64,000 bases of DNA, taken from assembly GCF_039555335.1 (NCBI RefSeq), contig NC_092629.1, positions 4,607,912 to 4,671,911 of the forward strand, in the 5' to 3' direction. Positions 46,200 to 56,128 of this stretch are shown one piece after another. The DNA comes from Amphiura filiformis (taxonomy: Eukaryota; Echinodermata; Ophiuroidea; Amphilepidida; Amphiuridae). Position 1 is the stretch's first letter. Each line of letters opens with the position of its first letter. The position numbers and the translations under genes were made by a program. The notes under the pieces were generated by a model. It was not told where the DNA came from. It was given only the letters and a program-made list of their open reading frames with translations, and searched no databases.

Positions 46200-46521
46200 G
46201 GTGGTACATACTACACCCCTTGATAAATTTGTGACTATAAATAATACTACACACTGGTAATAAAAGTTATGTATATTATAGAGGCAAGGAATCCAATTAC
46301 TTCACTGCAATTTCAGTGATTCAAGACAGGTGGTTCATTATATAAATGGGGTACATTCTAGCGGTACCTCTTTTCTTATCATAAATAACGTACCACTTGT
46401 CTTGAGTCACTGAAATTCCAGTATAGTATCTGGATTCCTTGCCCCTATAATATACATAACTTTTGTTACCAGTGTATTATTATTTATAGTCACAAATTTA
46501 TCAAGGGGTGTAGAACCACCT
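46200..46521. mobile_element. MITE family B, diverged
   Basis: Left TTAA at 46196-46199, then gtggtacatactacacccct; right end aggggtgtagaaccacc without TTAA. Confidence 0.75.
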
Positions 46522-47344
46522 GCAAAAATAAAAACCTAGTAAAAATTTCCAGCTATGCAGTAATGGTGATGGTGCTCTTGGAGCATATGATCACAGTGAA
46601 TCCATGTTGCAACCATGTAGCATCATAGACGCACGGGGAACATGCCCCCCCATCGATTGCAAAGTTTAGAAAATCCAATTGGAAAATTGCCGGAAAATGG
46701 ATTGTGCCCCTCAATCACTATCAGACACAGATGCTTTAATTACCCCCAATATGATGACCTATGCTATGCCACTGATTACTTCTATTTGATCATTGATGGT
46801 GCGTAACATTTAACCTTGGTCCTTTTGGCTCAAACACATAAAACTGGAATGAAAGCCCCAAGTAGGTCAAATTATGCATCTCTTGACTGGAATTTTCAAA
46901 TTACGCAAGGTTGTCAACCAACCATACTTCCATACAGCAATAATCAGCAAAGAAAAAAATGGCAAACCATCTTCTCTGCAACTGAACTATGCGGAGTCTG
47001 ATACCATTGTTTATATGATATTTACCCATCTTACATACTATTCCTACTCAAATGCAACACTGAAATAAATTCAAGCAAAGCAAATGATTATGCTTTTAAT
47101 TTATTATTCTTTTCATTTTTACACATACAAAGTCATGATTGTTAACATCATCTGCCAGTGATTGTGTTAAAAGTTACCAAATTTGCCTTCAATAATGTAA
47201 AGTAAATCTTCAGATACCATGTAAAGAGGTTTAATAAAATGTTATTTTTATATGGCATGGTTCTACTAAGTCTTGAGATTGTAGTCATTCTTCTCTCATC
47301 TTTAATGTCCATTTGCATTTTCCCCCATTTTTTTTGGCAATAGC
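46522..47344. other. Intergenic, nothing clear
   Basis: No inverted pair, homology or splice-bounded frame that I can support. Confidence 0.4.
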
Positions 47345-47483
47345 TTGTGTTCATGGTGATCATAATTCAAAATCTTCATTTCATGAAGAACTAGCTCAGT
47401 TTGCTGATCGCAAGGCCATATATTGCCACATGACTGAGTTAGCTGGGAGTGTTTCAAAATACTTGCATTTCCTTGACAATAAT
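47345..47483 (+). other. Protein-like open segment, unassigned
   Basis: After ttttttttggcaatag the + frame reads CVHGDHNSKSSFHEELAQFA then DRKAIYCHMTELAGSVSKYL. Composition (His/Cys, charged helices) looks coding and it lies next to a MITE that truncates it. I cannot name a family; an old transposase or zinc-binding protein fragment is possible. Confidence 0.3.
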
Positions 47484-47648
47484 GATATAAAATTGGATGG
47501 TTTGAACCCAATACGCAAATTTATTGGTCGAGCTATGAGTTTTAAAATATTGGAGGAGACAAAGTCAAGTCCAATATTTTTTAACTCATAGCGAGACCAA
47601 TAAATTTTGCATTGGGTGAAAAAATATCCAATTTTATCATTATGTTTT
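47483..47648. mobile_element. Foldback MITE
   Basis: 'ataatgatataaaattggat' … cccaatacgcaaatttattgg is mirrored by ccaataaattttgcattggg … 'atccaattttatcattat'. Confidence 0.75.
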
Positions 47649-47659
47649 CAGAATCTTTT

Positions 47660-47770
47660 TTTGTCAAAAACATGACTTTTGGTAAAAAAATGTGATTTTG
47701 GTAAAAATGTGGTTTTTGGTCAAAATGTGATTTTTGGTCAAAAATGAGTTTTGGTCAAAAAATTGTGGAA
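47660..47770 (+). repeat. ttttggtcaaaa minisatellite
   Basis: Roughly six ~20-bp units of atgtgatttttggtcaaa type, followed by a poly(G) run near 47785. Confidence 0.75.
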
Positions 47771-48058
47771 AACAATTTTTTTGGGGGGGGGGGGGAAAGT
47801 GAGCCTATCCAACACAGTCCAAGTTTTGAGTCCAAGTGTTGATTATATTGGACTCTTTAACTCTGTACAAAGTATAGGAAGGAAGATTCTGAGAACATCA
47901 TAGAAATAAATTGAGTGTATGGGCGAATGGGGTTAGTTGCACCTTTGAGTCAAAAGAGTTCAGTGTGGGGCACTAATTGGGGGATGGAGGACTACTTTGG
48001 TTAAATCATGATATTACTGCTCTTGTGTTTTTTTAACCAAGAACAAATTTGTTTATTT

Positions 48059-48418
48059 CCCAGGGGGTCACTCCCATTGTGGCATGTACACCATCCGCGA
48101 TAATAAAAATGCGTAAGGGTAGTTTTTCGTGGGTAGGCACGATACGATACGTGTGTATCGTGTTTAAGGTGTTAAAAACATGAAAAATTGGAAAAAAGGG
48201 TAGCAAAATTGCAATTGCTAATACGTGGAAATGAAATTTAGGGTATGAAATTTGATGCAAGGAACAAAATCCCTGTATATGTTTAGGGTGTGAAAACAGG
48301 CGTGTGATATCTGTTTAGGGTATCGTTTTAGCCAAGGGTTAAATCCTTGTTTAGGGTGCATTTCAAAAGTTGATTATTGCGGGAGGTGTACAGGCCACAA
48401 TGGGAGTGACCCCTGCAG
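48059..48418. mobile_element. hAT-like TIR element with 8-bp duplication
   Basis: Left 'cagggggtcactcccattgt' and right 'acaatgggagtgacccctg' are inverted. gtttattt occurs at 48051-48058 and 48419-48426. Interior contains gatacgatacgtgtgtatcg, itself a palindrome. Confidence 0.75.
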
Positions 48419-48426
48419 GTTTATTT

Positions 48427-49247
48427 TAATAACCAGTCGGTCCGGGCAGACGCAAGCTCGGGCCCTGATAGGGCCAGGCTCAAACAAAAGGCTCAACCCA
48501 AAGCCTAAAAGCTTACAAGCATGATGTTCTCAGCTGTCTATCCAATCTATTACTACAAGATTCCTATTTTGGCCATCTGCAGACTGGTACACACAAAGTA
48601 CCTACACAGCACCAATTATGCCACTGCACAGGATCTACCAGCAGTGGTACTGCACTGGTTCTAAACTGGTACTCACCTGGTACTGCACCGTACCAGCCAA
48701 GTACATGTACCTCCGACTAATTCAGCGATGGTGTACCTGTGCAGGCAGCCCAATATGAATCAGGTAGTGTAACTGAGCTTCATAATATTAATCCTAAAAC
48801 ACTTGTTGTCACAGTCCACTGCTTAGATTTAATTTCTAAATTGGAATGTAAAATCTAAAAGTTACTTGTCGATTGCTTGTTGCCACAAATGGCACTGTAG
48901 TACACCAGTACACAGACTCGCAGGGAATGTTTATTGCAACTTTTCGATCTCAAATATGGTTCCTGACTACCAGTTGCCTGAGTTATCAGTTTCCAGGGCT
49001 TGGTCAATCTTTTGCCTAACCAAAACCCTCGAGAGATAAAAAGAAATAGAATAAAATATTGTTTCACATCGAACAAGTTTTTACTGCAAATTGAAAATGA
49101 TACGTGGGATACAATGATATTCTGGGAGACAAATTACTGCTGGTGGCAAACATTAGCAAAATGGTGCAAGTGATTATGAAAATGCCACTGTTAGCAACAA
49201 CATTTCAAATTCATTTCAAAGCAGTTTGAGGTACCGGTACTCACGCT
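48427..49247. other. Possible 3' part of a - strand gene
   Basis: A - strand frame at 48870-48980 with donor-like gtaac and another ending at 49248 with gtgagt (…CTPHTFVRRM, SVEVGATCKKA) could be later exons of the FEN-like candidate. I could not fix acceptors or phases. Confidence 0.2.
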
Positions 49248-49880
49248 TTCTTACATGTAGCTCCAACTTCCACTGACATTCTCCGCACAAAGGTGTGAGG
49301 TGTACACCACAGCCACAAGAGGTCACACAGAAAAAATAAATTATCAACAAATTCACAACTACTTTCCTCACATGAAGTTAAATTAAAGAAATCTTTTTTT
49401 CTTACATCAGTGTAAATTTTGAGCACATTTGAAGGTGTAAGGTGACCAAAACTGTGACTGAAACTATAGTCTCTTGCCGGAGACTGGCTTAATCACAAAT
49501 GAATGAGCAAGGGTTTGCCGTAATAAATACAATGTACATTTGCCTACCACATCACAGTTACTTGGCATGGGACAATTACATATTTAGAAAAAAAAAAAAA
49601 AAAATGATGATTTAAAATTGTATTTAAATATAATGCAGGTTTTTCACAACATCCTTAACCCTGCAGTCACATGGCTGCTCACTACAAAAGGGTTGAAATG
49701 TTAGCAATACAGCAGGTTTTTTTGGGTTGGATTATTTAATGAGTTTGTGTCCCTAAGTATGTGTAGTAAACTAAAAATCAGTGGCTAAAATACAATGTAC
49801 ATGGCAAATTCCTTTCTATTCAAAAACTAACTTTGCTGAAACTGCAGCCCATTCATGGTGGATGATCATGGATCTACATT

Positions 49881-50110
49881 AGGGACTGTTCACAAACACT
49901 TGTTGGGGGGGCTGATGCAAAAAGGGGGCTCTTAAAAGTTTTGACCCTTCTAGGGGGAGAAGGGCTCTGAAAAAATTGACCACAAATTTTCCCGGGAAAA
50001 TTGAGTATATGGGGTTGAAATTTTTGAGATCTGAAAAAGGGGCCCGAAAAATTTTCACGATGAAATTTTTTTGCATCAGGGCCCCCAACAAGTGTTTGTG
50101 AACGGTTCCT
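49881..50110. mobile_element. MITE
   Basis: Ends agggactgttcacaaacact and the inverse agtgtttgtgaacggttcct; sub-terminal gggggg/cccccc also pair. Confidence 0.75.
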
Positions 50111-50134
50111 TAATCGATTTTACTGTATGATACA

Positions 50135-50657
50135 TGTACGAGGGGTATCCAAAAGTTTTGACATCACCCAGAAGTGAAAGAGCTATACTGATAAAATTTT
50201 GTCAGTGTAATCACTGGTCCTTATGTACATTATGGTTCAAAAATGGTCTCATAAGTATGTTTACTTTCTTTCCAGGTGGTGCTAGATGGGCAGTAGGCGC
50301 ATTACCTTTTCATGATAAGATCCTCCACTTTCTTGAGTTTCTTCACTGTGGCTGCGCCATCCATAAGTGATGGACGTCCACTTCTTGGCTAAACTGTGAG
50401 GGACATGTAGCCAGTTTGGAAATTCCTTTTTCAAAAAGCAACAGTGCAATACGTTCCTCAATTTTCACCATCTTGCAGGTTATGCGCCTAGCTACTGCCC
50501 ACCTAGTGCCATCTGGATAGAAAGTAAACTTATACTTATGAGACCATTTCTGAACCATAATGTACATAAGGACCAGTGATTACACTGACATAATTTCATC
50601 AAAATAGCTCTTTCACTTCTGGGTGATGTCAAAAACTTTTGGATACCCCCTCGTACA
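50135..50657. mobile_element. Foldback element with ~180-bp arms, mariner-like
   Basis: Left 'tgtacgaggggtatccaaaa' + gttttgacatcacccagaag is mirrored at 50470-50657. The loop's - strand carries MVKIEERIALLLFEKGISKL, compatible with a transposase N-terminal remnant. TIRs of the form ACGAGGGGTATCCAAAAG suggest the mariner group; that assignment is an inference. Confidence 0.65.
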
Positions 50658-50685
50658 ATGTACATGTCATACATCATAGACTTAC

Positions 50686-50747
50686 TTGCAAACTCATTTT
50701 GTGTGGCATGGTGGTGCAGGGCTCTAGCCTTCTCCTGTCTTTTTCTC
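50686..50747 (-). CDS. Candidate exon of the FEN-like gene, low support
   Basis: Basic frame RKRQEKARALHHHATQNEFA with donor gtaagt and a possible acceptor atgtcatcag. It would suit the region after the FDG motif, but the acceptor gives the wrong phase relative to the exon at 51930-52027. A later AG (gacag) gives the right phase but has a poor pyrimidine tract. Confidence 0.25.
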
Positions 50748-51212
50748 CTGATGACATGAAGAAAGAAATGCAAATTTAAATATCAAAATTTGAGGAAAAT
50801 TGAGGTACATAATACATTAGATGCATGCATAAACTCCTCTAGTTGATTAATTTCACAAAAGTGAGGTTGAGCTTTACCCAAGGAAAATCTAGTACTTGGA
50901 CGTAAAAAAACAAGCAAACACAAACAGAGAAATATTGAAATTCCCAAATGATTACACAGACAGTACAAGTACCCACACAGATTTGGTGCCCTAATTTGTA
51001 TTTACGAACTACACTGTATTGGTAAGCACCGAAAAATGTATGATTTTTGAGAGCAAATTTTATGCATCAATTTCACAAAATTCCTGATTTGTGTGATTTA
51101 TCCATAATATTACCCAAATGTGTGCATTTTCCGCAAAAAGTTCAAATTTGCATTTTTTTAAATTAAATTACACGGCGCAGAGTTGAATTCGTTAAAATTA
51201 AGTCCTATGAGC

Positions 51213-51540
51213 AGTGGCGTGCATCGTGGGTCGCCCCTACCCCAGGGGCTGAAGAAAATTCAATTTTGCCGCCCTTCCTCAGCAGCCCGAAAAGGTTGCC
51301 CCAATTTTTTTACGGTCGTTTGAAAAAGTGAAGAACAAAAAAAAAAAAAGGATTTCTAGGCGCTAGCGCCCCAAAAGCAACACATTTTTATATATAGTAC
51401 AATTTTTTCAAAATTTCCGCCCTTTTTCTTTACTAATTCTTTTTGCCGCCTTCTTCTTCCGCTGCCCCTTCGACGGCCACCCCTGCTTTGACTCGGGGCT
51501 GGCGCTCAAAGCCCCCCAAAATATGCGCATGATGAGGGCG
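51213..51540. repeat. Dispersed C/T-rich repeat
   Basis: Begins cagtggcgtgcatcgtgggt and shares 'gctagcgcc', 'ttcttcttccgc', 'ctttgac', 'ggggctggcgc' and 'aaagcccccc' blocks with 39350-39560. No matching right TIR or duplication found. Confidence 0.55.
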
Positions 51541-51929
51541 GTCGACTGCATATCCGTCAGTACACGCTTTTCAATACGGAATAAATGCTAACCTCATCGT
51601 GACATCATCCAAGCAGCAAAGTTCATTTCCCATGGAAAAAGCATGTATTGACGGATATGCAGTTTACCATTCTGCTATGGTCTATTTTCTATACCGGTAC
51701 TTTTTTCTGCATGGATTGTATTACAGATCACCATGGGTTCTTTCAATTTTGTGAAAACTTATGTTTTTTTTTGGAAAATAAATACTTTAAAAATGGGTGT
51801 CTTGGAAAAATCTTAAAATTTGTGGCCAAACCTAAAATTCGTGATTATACCCAAAATATGTGAATGTTAGCATTTCACATACATGTACATTGTACATATC
51901 TTTTCAGATTGATTTTTTTTAATACTTAC

Positions 51930-52027
51930 CCTTTTCTTTCTTCCTTTGTGTGCTGCTTTGCTTGTAGCTCGATCTTCCCCATCAAAAACAACTATGGGCG
52001 TAACATTTTGCCTAACCAACACATCTA
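51930..52027 (-). CDS. Putative FEN1/EXO1/XPG-type nuclease exon
   Basis: 98 nt, donor gtaagt and acceptor ttctgctaagcag, phase 2 in and phase 0 out. It encodes DVLVRQNVTPIVVFDGEDRA then TSKAAHKGRKKR. The hydrophobic strand ending in (V/I)FDG after 'L…G(I/V)xP' followed by K/R-rich sequence is the hallmark of the FEN1/EXO1/XPG N-terminal nuclease region, where the Asp of FDG binds the catalytic metal. A start exon with FEN-like sequence lies upstream at 53080. Alternative: an unrelated PIN-like protein with a similar 'VVFDG' strand. Confidence 0.45.
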
Positions 52028-52971
52028 CTGCTTAGCAGAAATCATTGACATACCGGGTACCTGTAAGAACCATAATTGCATAAAAGTGATGTAAAAATTG
52101 GTTGATATACAACTTGTCCCTATCCCAACCCACCCCTTGACCAATAGCGTATCTGTGGCAGGGGTCACTCTGCACCCCCCATGGCTTTGACCAGGAAGGA
52201 AAACCTGAAAAATTATGCTAAATCAGCCTATTTTACACCTCTGCCTGAGAAAATCTACCCTGTGACCGGGTAAATCTACCGCACACCAGGATTTTGCCCG
52301 CTCTGACAAGTGACCCCAATACACGGTACCCCACGTACTGCCCTTGACAATATAGTCTACCCGTCCTTTGACAATATATATAGTCAACTACCTTAGCTTT
52401 ATTCCCTCCAGCAAGCAAGGGACAGGTTGGTCACTGGTCAGTGACGAGTTGCCTTTAAAAAATGTGGTGCAGGTTGACGCAAGGACAGGTTGGCATAGGA
52501 ACGGCTTGTCATGTATTCTTAAAAATTAACTTCATTCATGTGACCAGGTAACATTAAAACCAATCAACGGTACAGGATGCTTTTTTGGTCACGCAGCTAT
52601 AAAAAGACAATTTTCATGGTTTAGAATAGGAGATTAATGAAAAATAAGCCCTTAATCCTTTCCTTCATCACCGAATACAAGTCACACACTTAAAATAATT
52701 TCTTAATATATGAATAGTATTGTAAATAATTGTGGTTCTTGAGAAATATGTCAATTATGTCGATGTTATTGTTGCGTTTCAACTCTTTTCACATCATAAT
52801 TACAGAACCACAAGATCCACAAAATTGTAACTGGATTCAGCACCACACCCGATTTAAAATGATCATAACAATTTCACTACATGTAGATGGTATACCATCT
52901 ACATTACATAGTATTTAAATTAATAAGCTTAAGCTTAACTTACTTCGTGGATCAATTCCAGGTTGTGCAGT
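52028..52971. other. Putative intron 1 of the FEN-like gene
   Basis: The family's 'VAVDxxxWLH' metal-binding segment should be encoded here; I searched the - strand and did not find it. A ~60-bp A/T palindrome (tacatgtagatggtatacca, tctacattacatagta) lies near 52878-52915. Confidence 0.35.
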
Positions 52972-53080
52972 GTACCTGCGTCAATGCCTGCACTTCACCG
53001 CCCAAATCCGCGGCAGAAACCCTGGCAGAAACTTTATTTTCTATATTCTTGAATTTTGGGAGTAAAGATTTAATTCCCAT
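52972..53080 (-). CDS. Putative first exon of the FEN-like gene
   Basis: The ATG at 53080 (- strand) begins MGIKSLLPKFKNIENKVSAR then VSAADLGG. 'MGI(K/Q)xLL' is the invariant start of FEN1/EXO1/XPG nucleases (the N-terminal Gly threads into the active site). Two donors are possible: ggcg|gtgaag, giving …ADLGG as in 'xxxGKxVAVD', or cgcag|gtacac, the end used here. The exon order and orientation agree with 51930-52027. Divergent from UQCRH with 279 bp between start codons. Confidence 0.42.
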
Positions 53081-53199
53081 TGTCACGATTCCATTGTAAC
53101 CGTGTGTTTGAAGCTGTCAACTCCGGGATTGTTATTTACGATCAGCTGATTGAATATCACAGGCTGTTTTTAACGGCTGATATCGCTAATTGTTCAAAA

Positions 53200-53210
53200 T
53201 GCGCATGCGC
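53200..53210. promoter_or_regulatory. NRF-1-type binding site
   Basis: tgcgcatgcgc is a perfect match to the palindromic NRF-1 consensus (YGCGCANGCGC). It lies 150 bp upstream of the UQCRH ATG and 120 bp upstream of the divergent start, with a second half-site, catgcgcat, at 53213-53222. NRF-1 is a known activator of nuclear genes for respiratory-chain proteins. Confidence 0.65.
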
Positions 53211-53359
53211 TAGACATGCGCATAAAACAAATCGTGTTCCCGTGGTGTTGCCGTCGGGATTGCCCTGGAATTGCCAGAGAAGTATGACCCACCCCCTGGC
53301 GAATTTATTCCCTGGTTATAGCGCCCTCATTAGCACGTCTGCTTAGCTAGCTGGAAATC

Positions 53360-53404
53360 ATGGCGATCGACGACGAACAAATCATCGAGAATAATCCTCC
53401 AGAA
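53360..53404 (+). CDS. UQCRH: UQCRH (complex III hinge protein), exon 1
   Basis: ATG followed by AIDDEQIIENNPPE, then a gtaagt donor; 45 nt, phase 0. UQCRH is the small acidic subunit of the mitochondrial cytochrome bc1 complex. It sits on the intermembrane-space side and helps dock cytochrome c to cytochrome c1. Four exons (53360-53404, 56079-56120, 60183-60344, 61056-61088) all join in phase 0 to give a 93-residue protein, close to the 91 residues of the human one. The start was chosen because it is the first ATG after a GC-richer, NRF-1-containing region and because the splice phase is exact. An aataaa follows the stop by 46 nt. Confidence 0.92.
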
Positions 53405-53749
53405 GTAAGTTATTCAGTGCATTTTCGTTCATTTAATTAAATGATCACTGAGTTTTTGCTTGCTGCATGTAATGTTAAAATCAGATTTGTTGAATTCCAG
53501 AAAACTGAAACGGGATATGGGCAATTACGTCAGAATGCCCATGGTAAGCTTATCGTGTCTTCCGAATTCGACACCCATTACGTGAGTGAGGGAATTTTTA
53601 TAGAAATCCTCGGTCTTCTTGATGAATGGAATTTCAACATGAAAAAACTGTTCCTGGAGGGCTCAAGAAGTGCACACGGTGTTCAATTGCCAAATATTCC
53701 GCGCACTGGAAAATTCACTGCACGGCTTGGTGCAAAAATAATCTAAACT

Positions 53750-54090
53750 GCGACGTAGCATCTGATTCTTGTTTTGTTGAACTTGAAGCTGGATTTGTGT
53801 TTTGACTAGTTATTGACAGCTTCACTTATATATTGTGCTTTTATTGATTTTTGATGTGACAGTGTTACCTTGCTAGTTTGGTGGTAATTATTAATTGTAC
53901 TATGCATGACTCATTGACTGCTTCATGAATTTATAATCGCTGAAACATTGTACATGTACTTTATTTGTGAACATTTGATTTGGTGGTGGTTTTGATGTTT
54001 TATGTACGCATTTAATGTGACAATCTACATCTTTTTGGTGGTGCGCCTGAAATAAAAGGCGGGAAATCCTGAACTGAACTGAACTGAACA
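53750..54090 (+). mobile_element. Possible LINE 3' tail
   Basis: 'aataaaaggcgggaaatcct' followed by gaactgaactgaactgaac resembles the 3' end of the CR1-like copy at 33420-33465, which also finishes in gaactgaactgaa. CR1-group elements end in short repeats rather than poly(A). No RT frame. Confidence 0.5.
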
Positions 54091-54723
54091 TGGTGATTTC
54101 TTCTAAACCCGCAGTAGAAGAGGTTTTAATGTAGTTGACCACGTAAGGCGCATGAAAGTCGATTCCGAGTTTATCGTCCCCCGCCCGCGTCACTTTTTGG
54201 AAACCAAAAATACCTGCGTCAAATTTGGACGATAAACTCGGAATTGACTTTCATGGGCCTAAACTTGTATGGCTCAAAATTTGGACTGCTCGTCAATAAG
54301 TTTCATGAGTTAAACATAAATGTACTGACTTCCCAGGGACAGGGCAGAATTTCGGCGTGAATCAGAGAATCGATTCTTGCAAAGATTCTCGTAAACAGAT
54401 TAGCGTGAATCCAAGTTGATTATGGTACACAGAAGTTGATTTGCGAGAGTCACATGATTCCCGCAAATTTATTCTGCAAGAATTGTTGACTTCAAGCTCA
54501 AAATGCCTACGAGCTTTAAAAAAGGATGAGCTGCAGAAGGTGGCAATTTCAAAATGCATGGCCATACGGCAAATTTACATGTTGTGAACTTCAATATTTT
54601 ACCTTTTTGGTCGCATGTCATGAATTGGTCATCTTTTGTGTAACATAATGTTTTATGATAAAAATATCACCAATTTTGATTCACTTCAACACAACTTTTA
54701 ATGAATACATTTTAGACCATTAA

Positions 54724-55088
54724 GGGGGTACTACACCCCTAGCCAATTTTTTGCTTATTTTTGCGTTTTTCTCAAAAATTATAGCGCATTGGTGACAAGT
54801 AAGATAGGCCTATGTATATTTGAGGGCAAGGACTACAACTACTGCACTGAAAATTCAGCAACTCAAGGCAAGTAGTTATTGATTTATTGATCAAATATTG
54901 GTTTTCCCTCATTTTTGACTGTAACTCCACAACTATTGTCTGTGCTGAAATAAAATTTCCAGTGTAGCAGTTGTAGTCCTTGCCCCTATAATATACATAT
55001 CTTATAATCTTACTTGTCACCAATGCTCTATAATTTTTGAGAAAAATGCAAAAATATGCACAAAATTGGGCAGGGGTGTAGTACCCCC
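54724..55088. mobile_element. MITE family B with TTAA on both sides
   Basis: Starts gggggtactacacccctagc. TTAA at 54720-54723 and 55089-55092. The inner 'gttttccctcatttttgact' and 'cttgcccctataatatacat' blocks are shared with 16915-17273. Confidence 0.85.
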
Positions 55089-56078
55089 TTAAAAGTACAC
55101 ATTCCTGGAAAGCTTATATTACAAGGATGCCAAATCAACAAAGTATAATATCATAATACAGGGTGGGTAAGAAATATACAGGGTGAAACATCAACAAAAT
55201 TAACATATTTCATGTCATGGTAAACCCCATATTTTCTTTTTCTGAAAGCTATGTAGCTCAAAATAAATATGGATTCAGAAAGACATTGCATGGGGCCCTT
55301 CCAACAAATTAGGAAGAAAGAGTTTGGTATCCCTTATGTCAAAAATTGTAAAATAATGTTACAATTTGTATATATGACATTATCAATCAAAACTTTTTTT
55401 CCTCCATGTCTGGCACTAAAACTTAATAGCATAATTGAATTCCTCATCAAATTTCCTTAAAAATATGTGTACTTTTGAACAAGCAGGGTGACTCGGACAA
55501 GAGATAGGCCATTTAGAAATGTCGGAGCATTACATGCACACTTTGTACAGTAACATATAGGGAAAACTGTTTTAATTAGCATTTAATTAGGCAATTACTT
55601 AGTTACATCTTTTGTTACAGTTGATCTACTATGAGGTAGATTAACAATCCAGGATGATATGTGCAATTTGGTGTCCATGCTACAGTAGTTGTACTTTTTA
55701 AGATACAGAGGTTTGAAGTTTGTCATATTTTCACAATTTTGTGTACAACCCTATGGGGCTCACCCGCCCCGGCTCACCCGCCCCGGCTCCTCCATTGACA
55801 CATCTTACATATTGAAGTATAAATCTCAAAGTAGTTGTCCAATTGACTTGGGGTTTTTTGTATTTGACAAAGAACATAATTATCTACAAAATGACACCAA
55901 ATTTTCTAAAACAGGTATCATACTTTTAGAATAAACTAAATTTGAAGTGGGAAGAAAGCATTTTCATGTTACGGCTCCTCCATTTTTGGGTGACCTATTT
56001 GTGACATGCAACCTTTTATTTTATTTGTAGGCCTTAATTTAATACCGGTACCGATAATATGTTATCTTTGTTTTTCAG

Positions 56079-56120
56079 GAAGAGGAGGAGGAAGAAGAGG
56101 AGGATGAGGAAGACTTAGAG
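56079..56120 (+). CDS. UQCRH: UQCRH exon 2 (acidic stretch)
   Basis: 42 nt, acceptor gtttttcag and donor gtgagt. Encodes EEEEEEEEDEEDLE, the acidic 'hinge' run that gives the family its name and forms the electrostatic surface for cytochrome c. The purine-only codons make this exon look like simple sequence. Confidence 0.9.
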
Positions 56121-56128
56121 GTGAGTTA

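Larger units (their letters stand above)
53405..56078 (+). other. UQCRH intron 1
   Basis: 2.67 kb, gtaagt…tttttcag. Contains an unassigned 101-codon frame (53441-53746), a segment ending in (ctgaa)n repeats at 54075-54090 that resembles a LINE 3' end, and a family B MITE (54724-55088). A short direct duplication, ggctcacccgccccggctca, lies near 55757-55790. Confidence 0.8.

Noticed and set aside
51213-51540. Fourth hAT element starting cagtggcgtgcatc
   Set aside because: No inverted right end or 8-bp duplication could be found.
53441-53746. 101-codon frame in UQCRH intron 1 as an alternative exon
   Set aside because: It has no splice support in phase with UQCRH and no recognisable domain.
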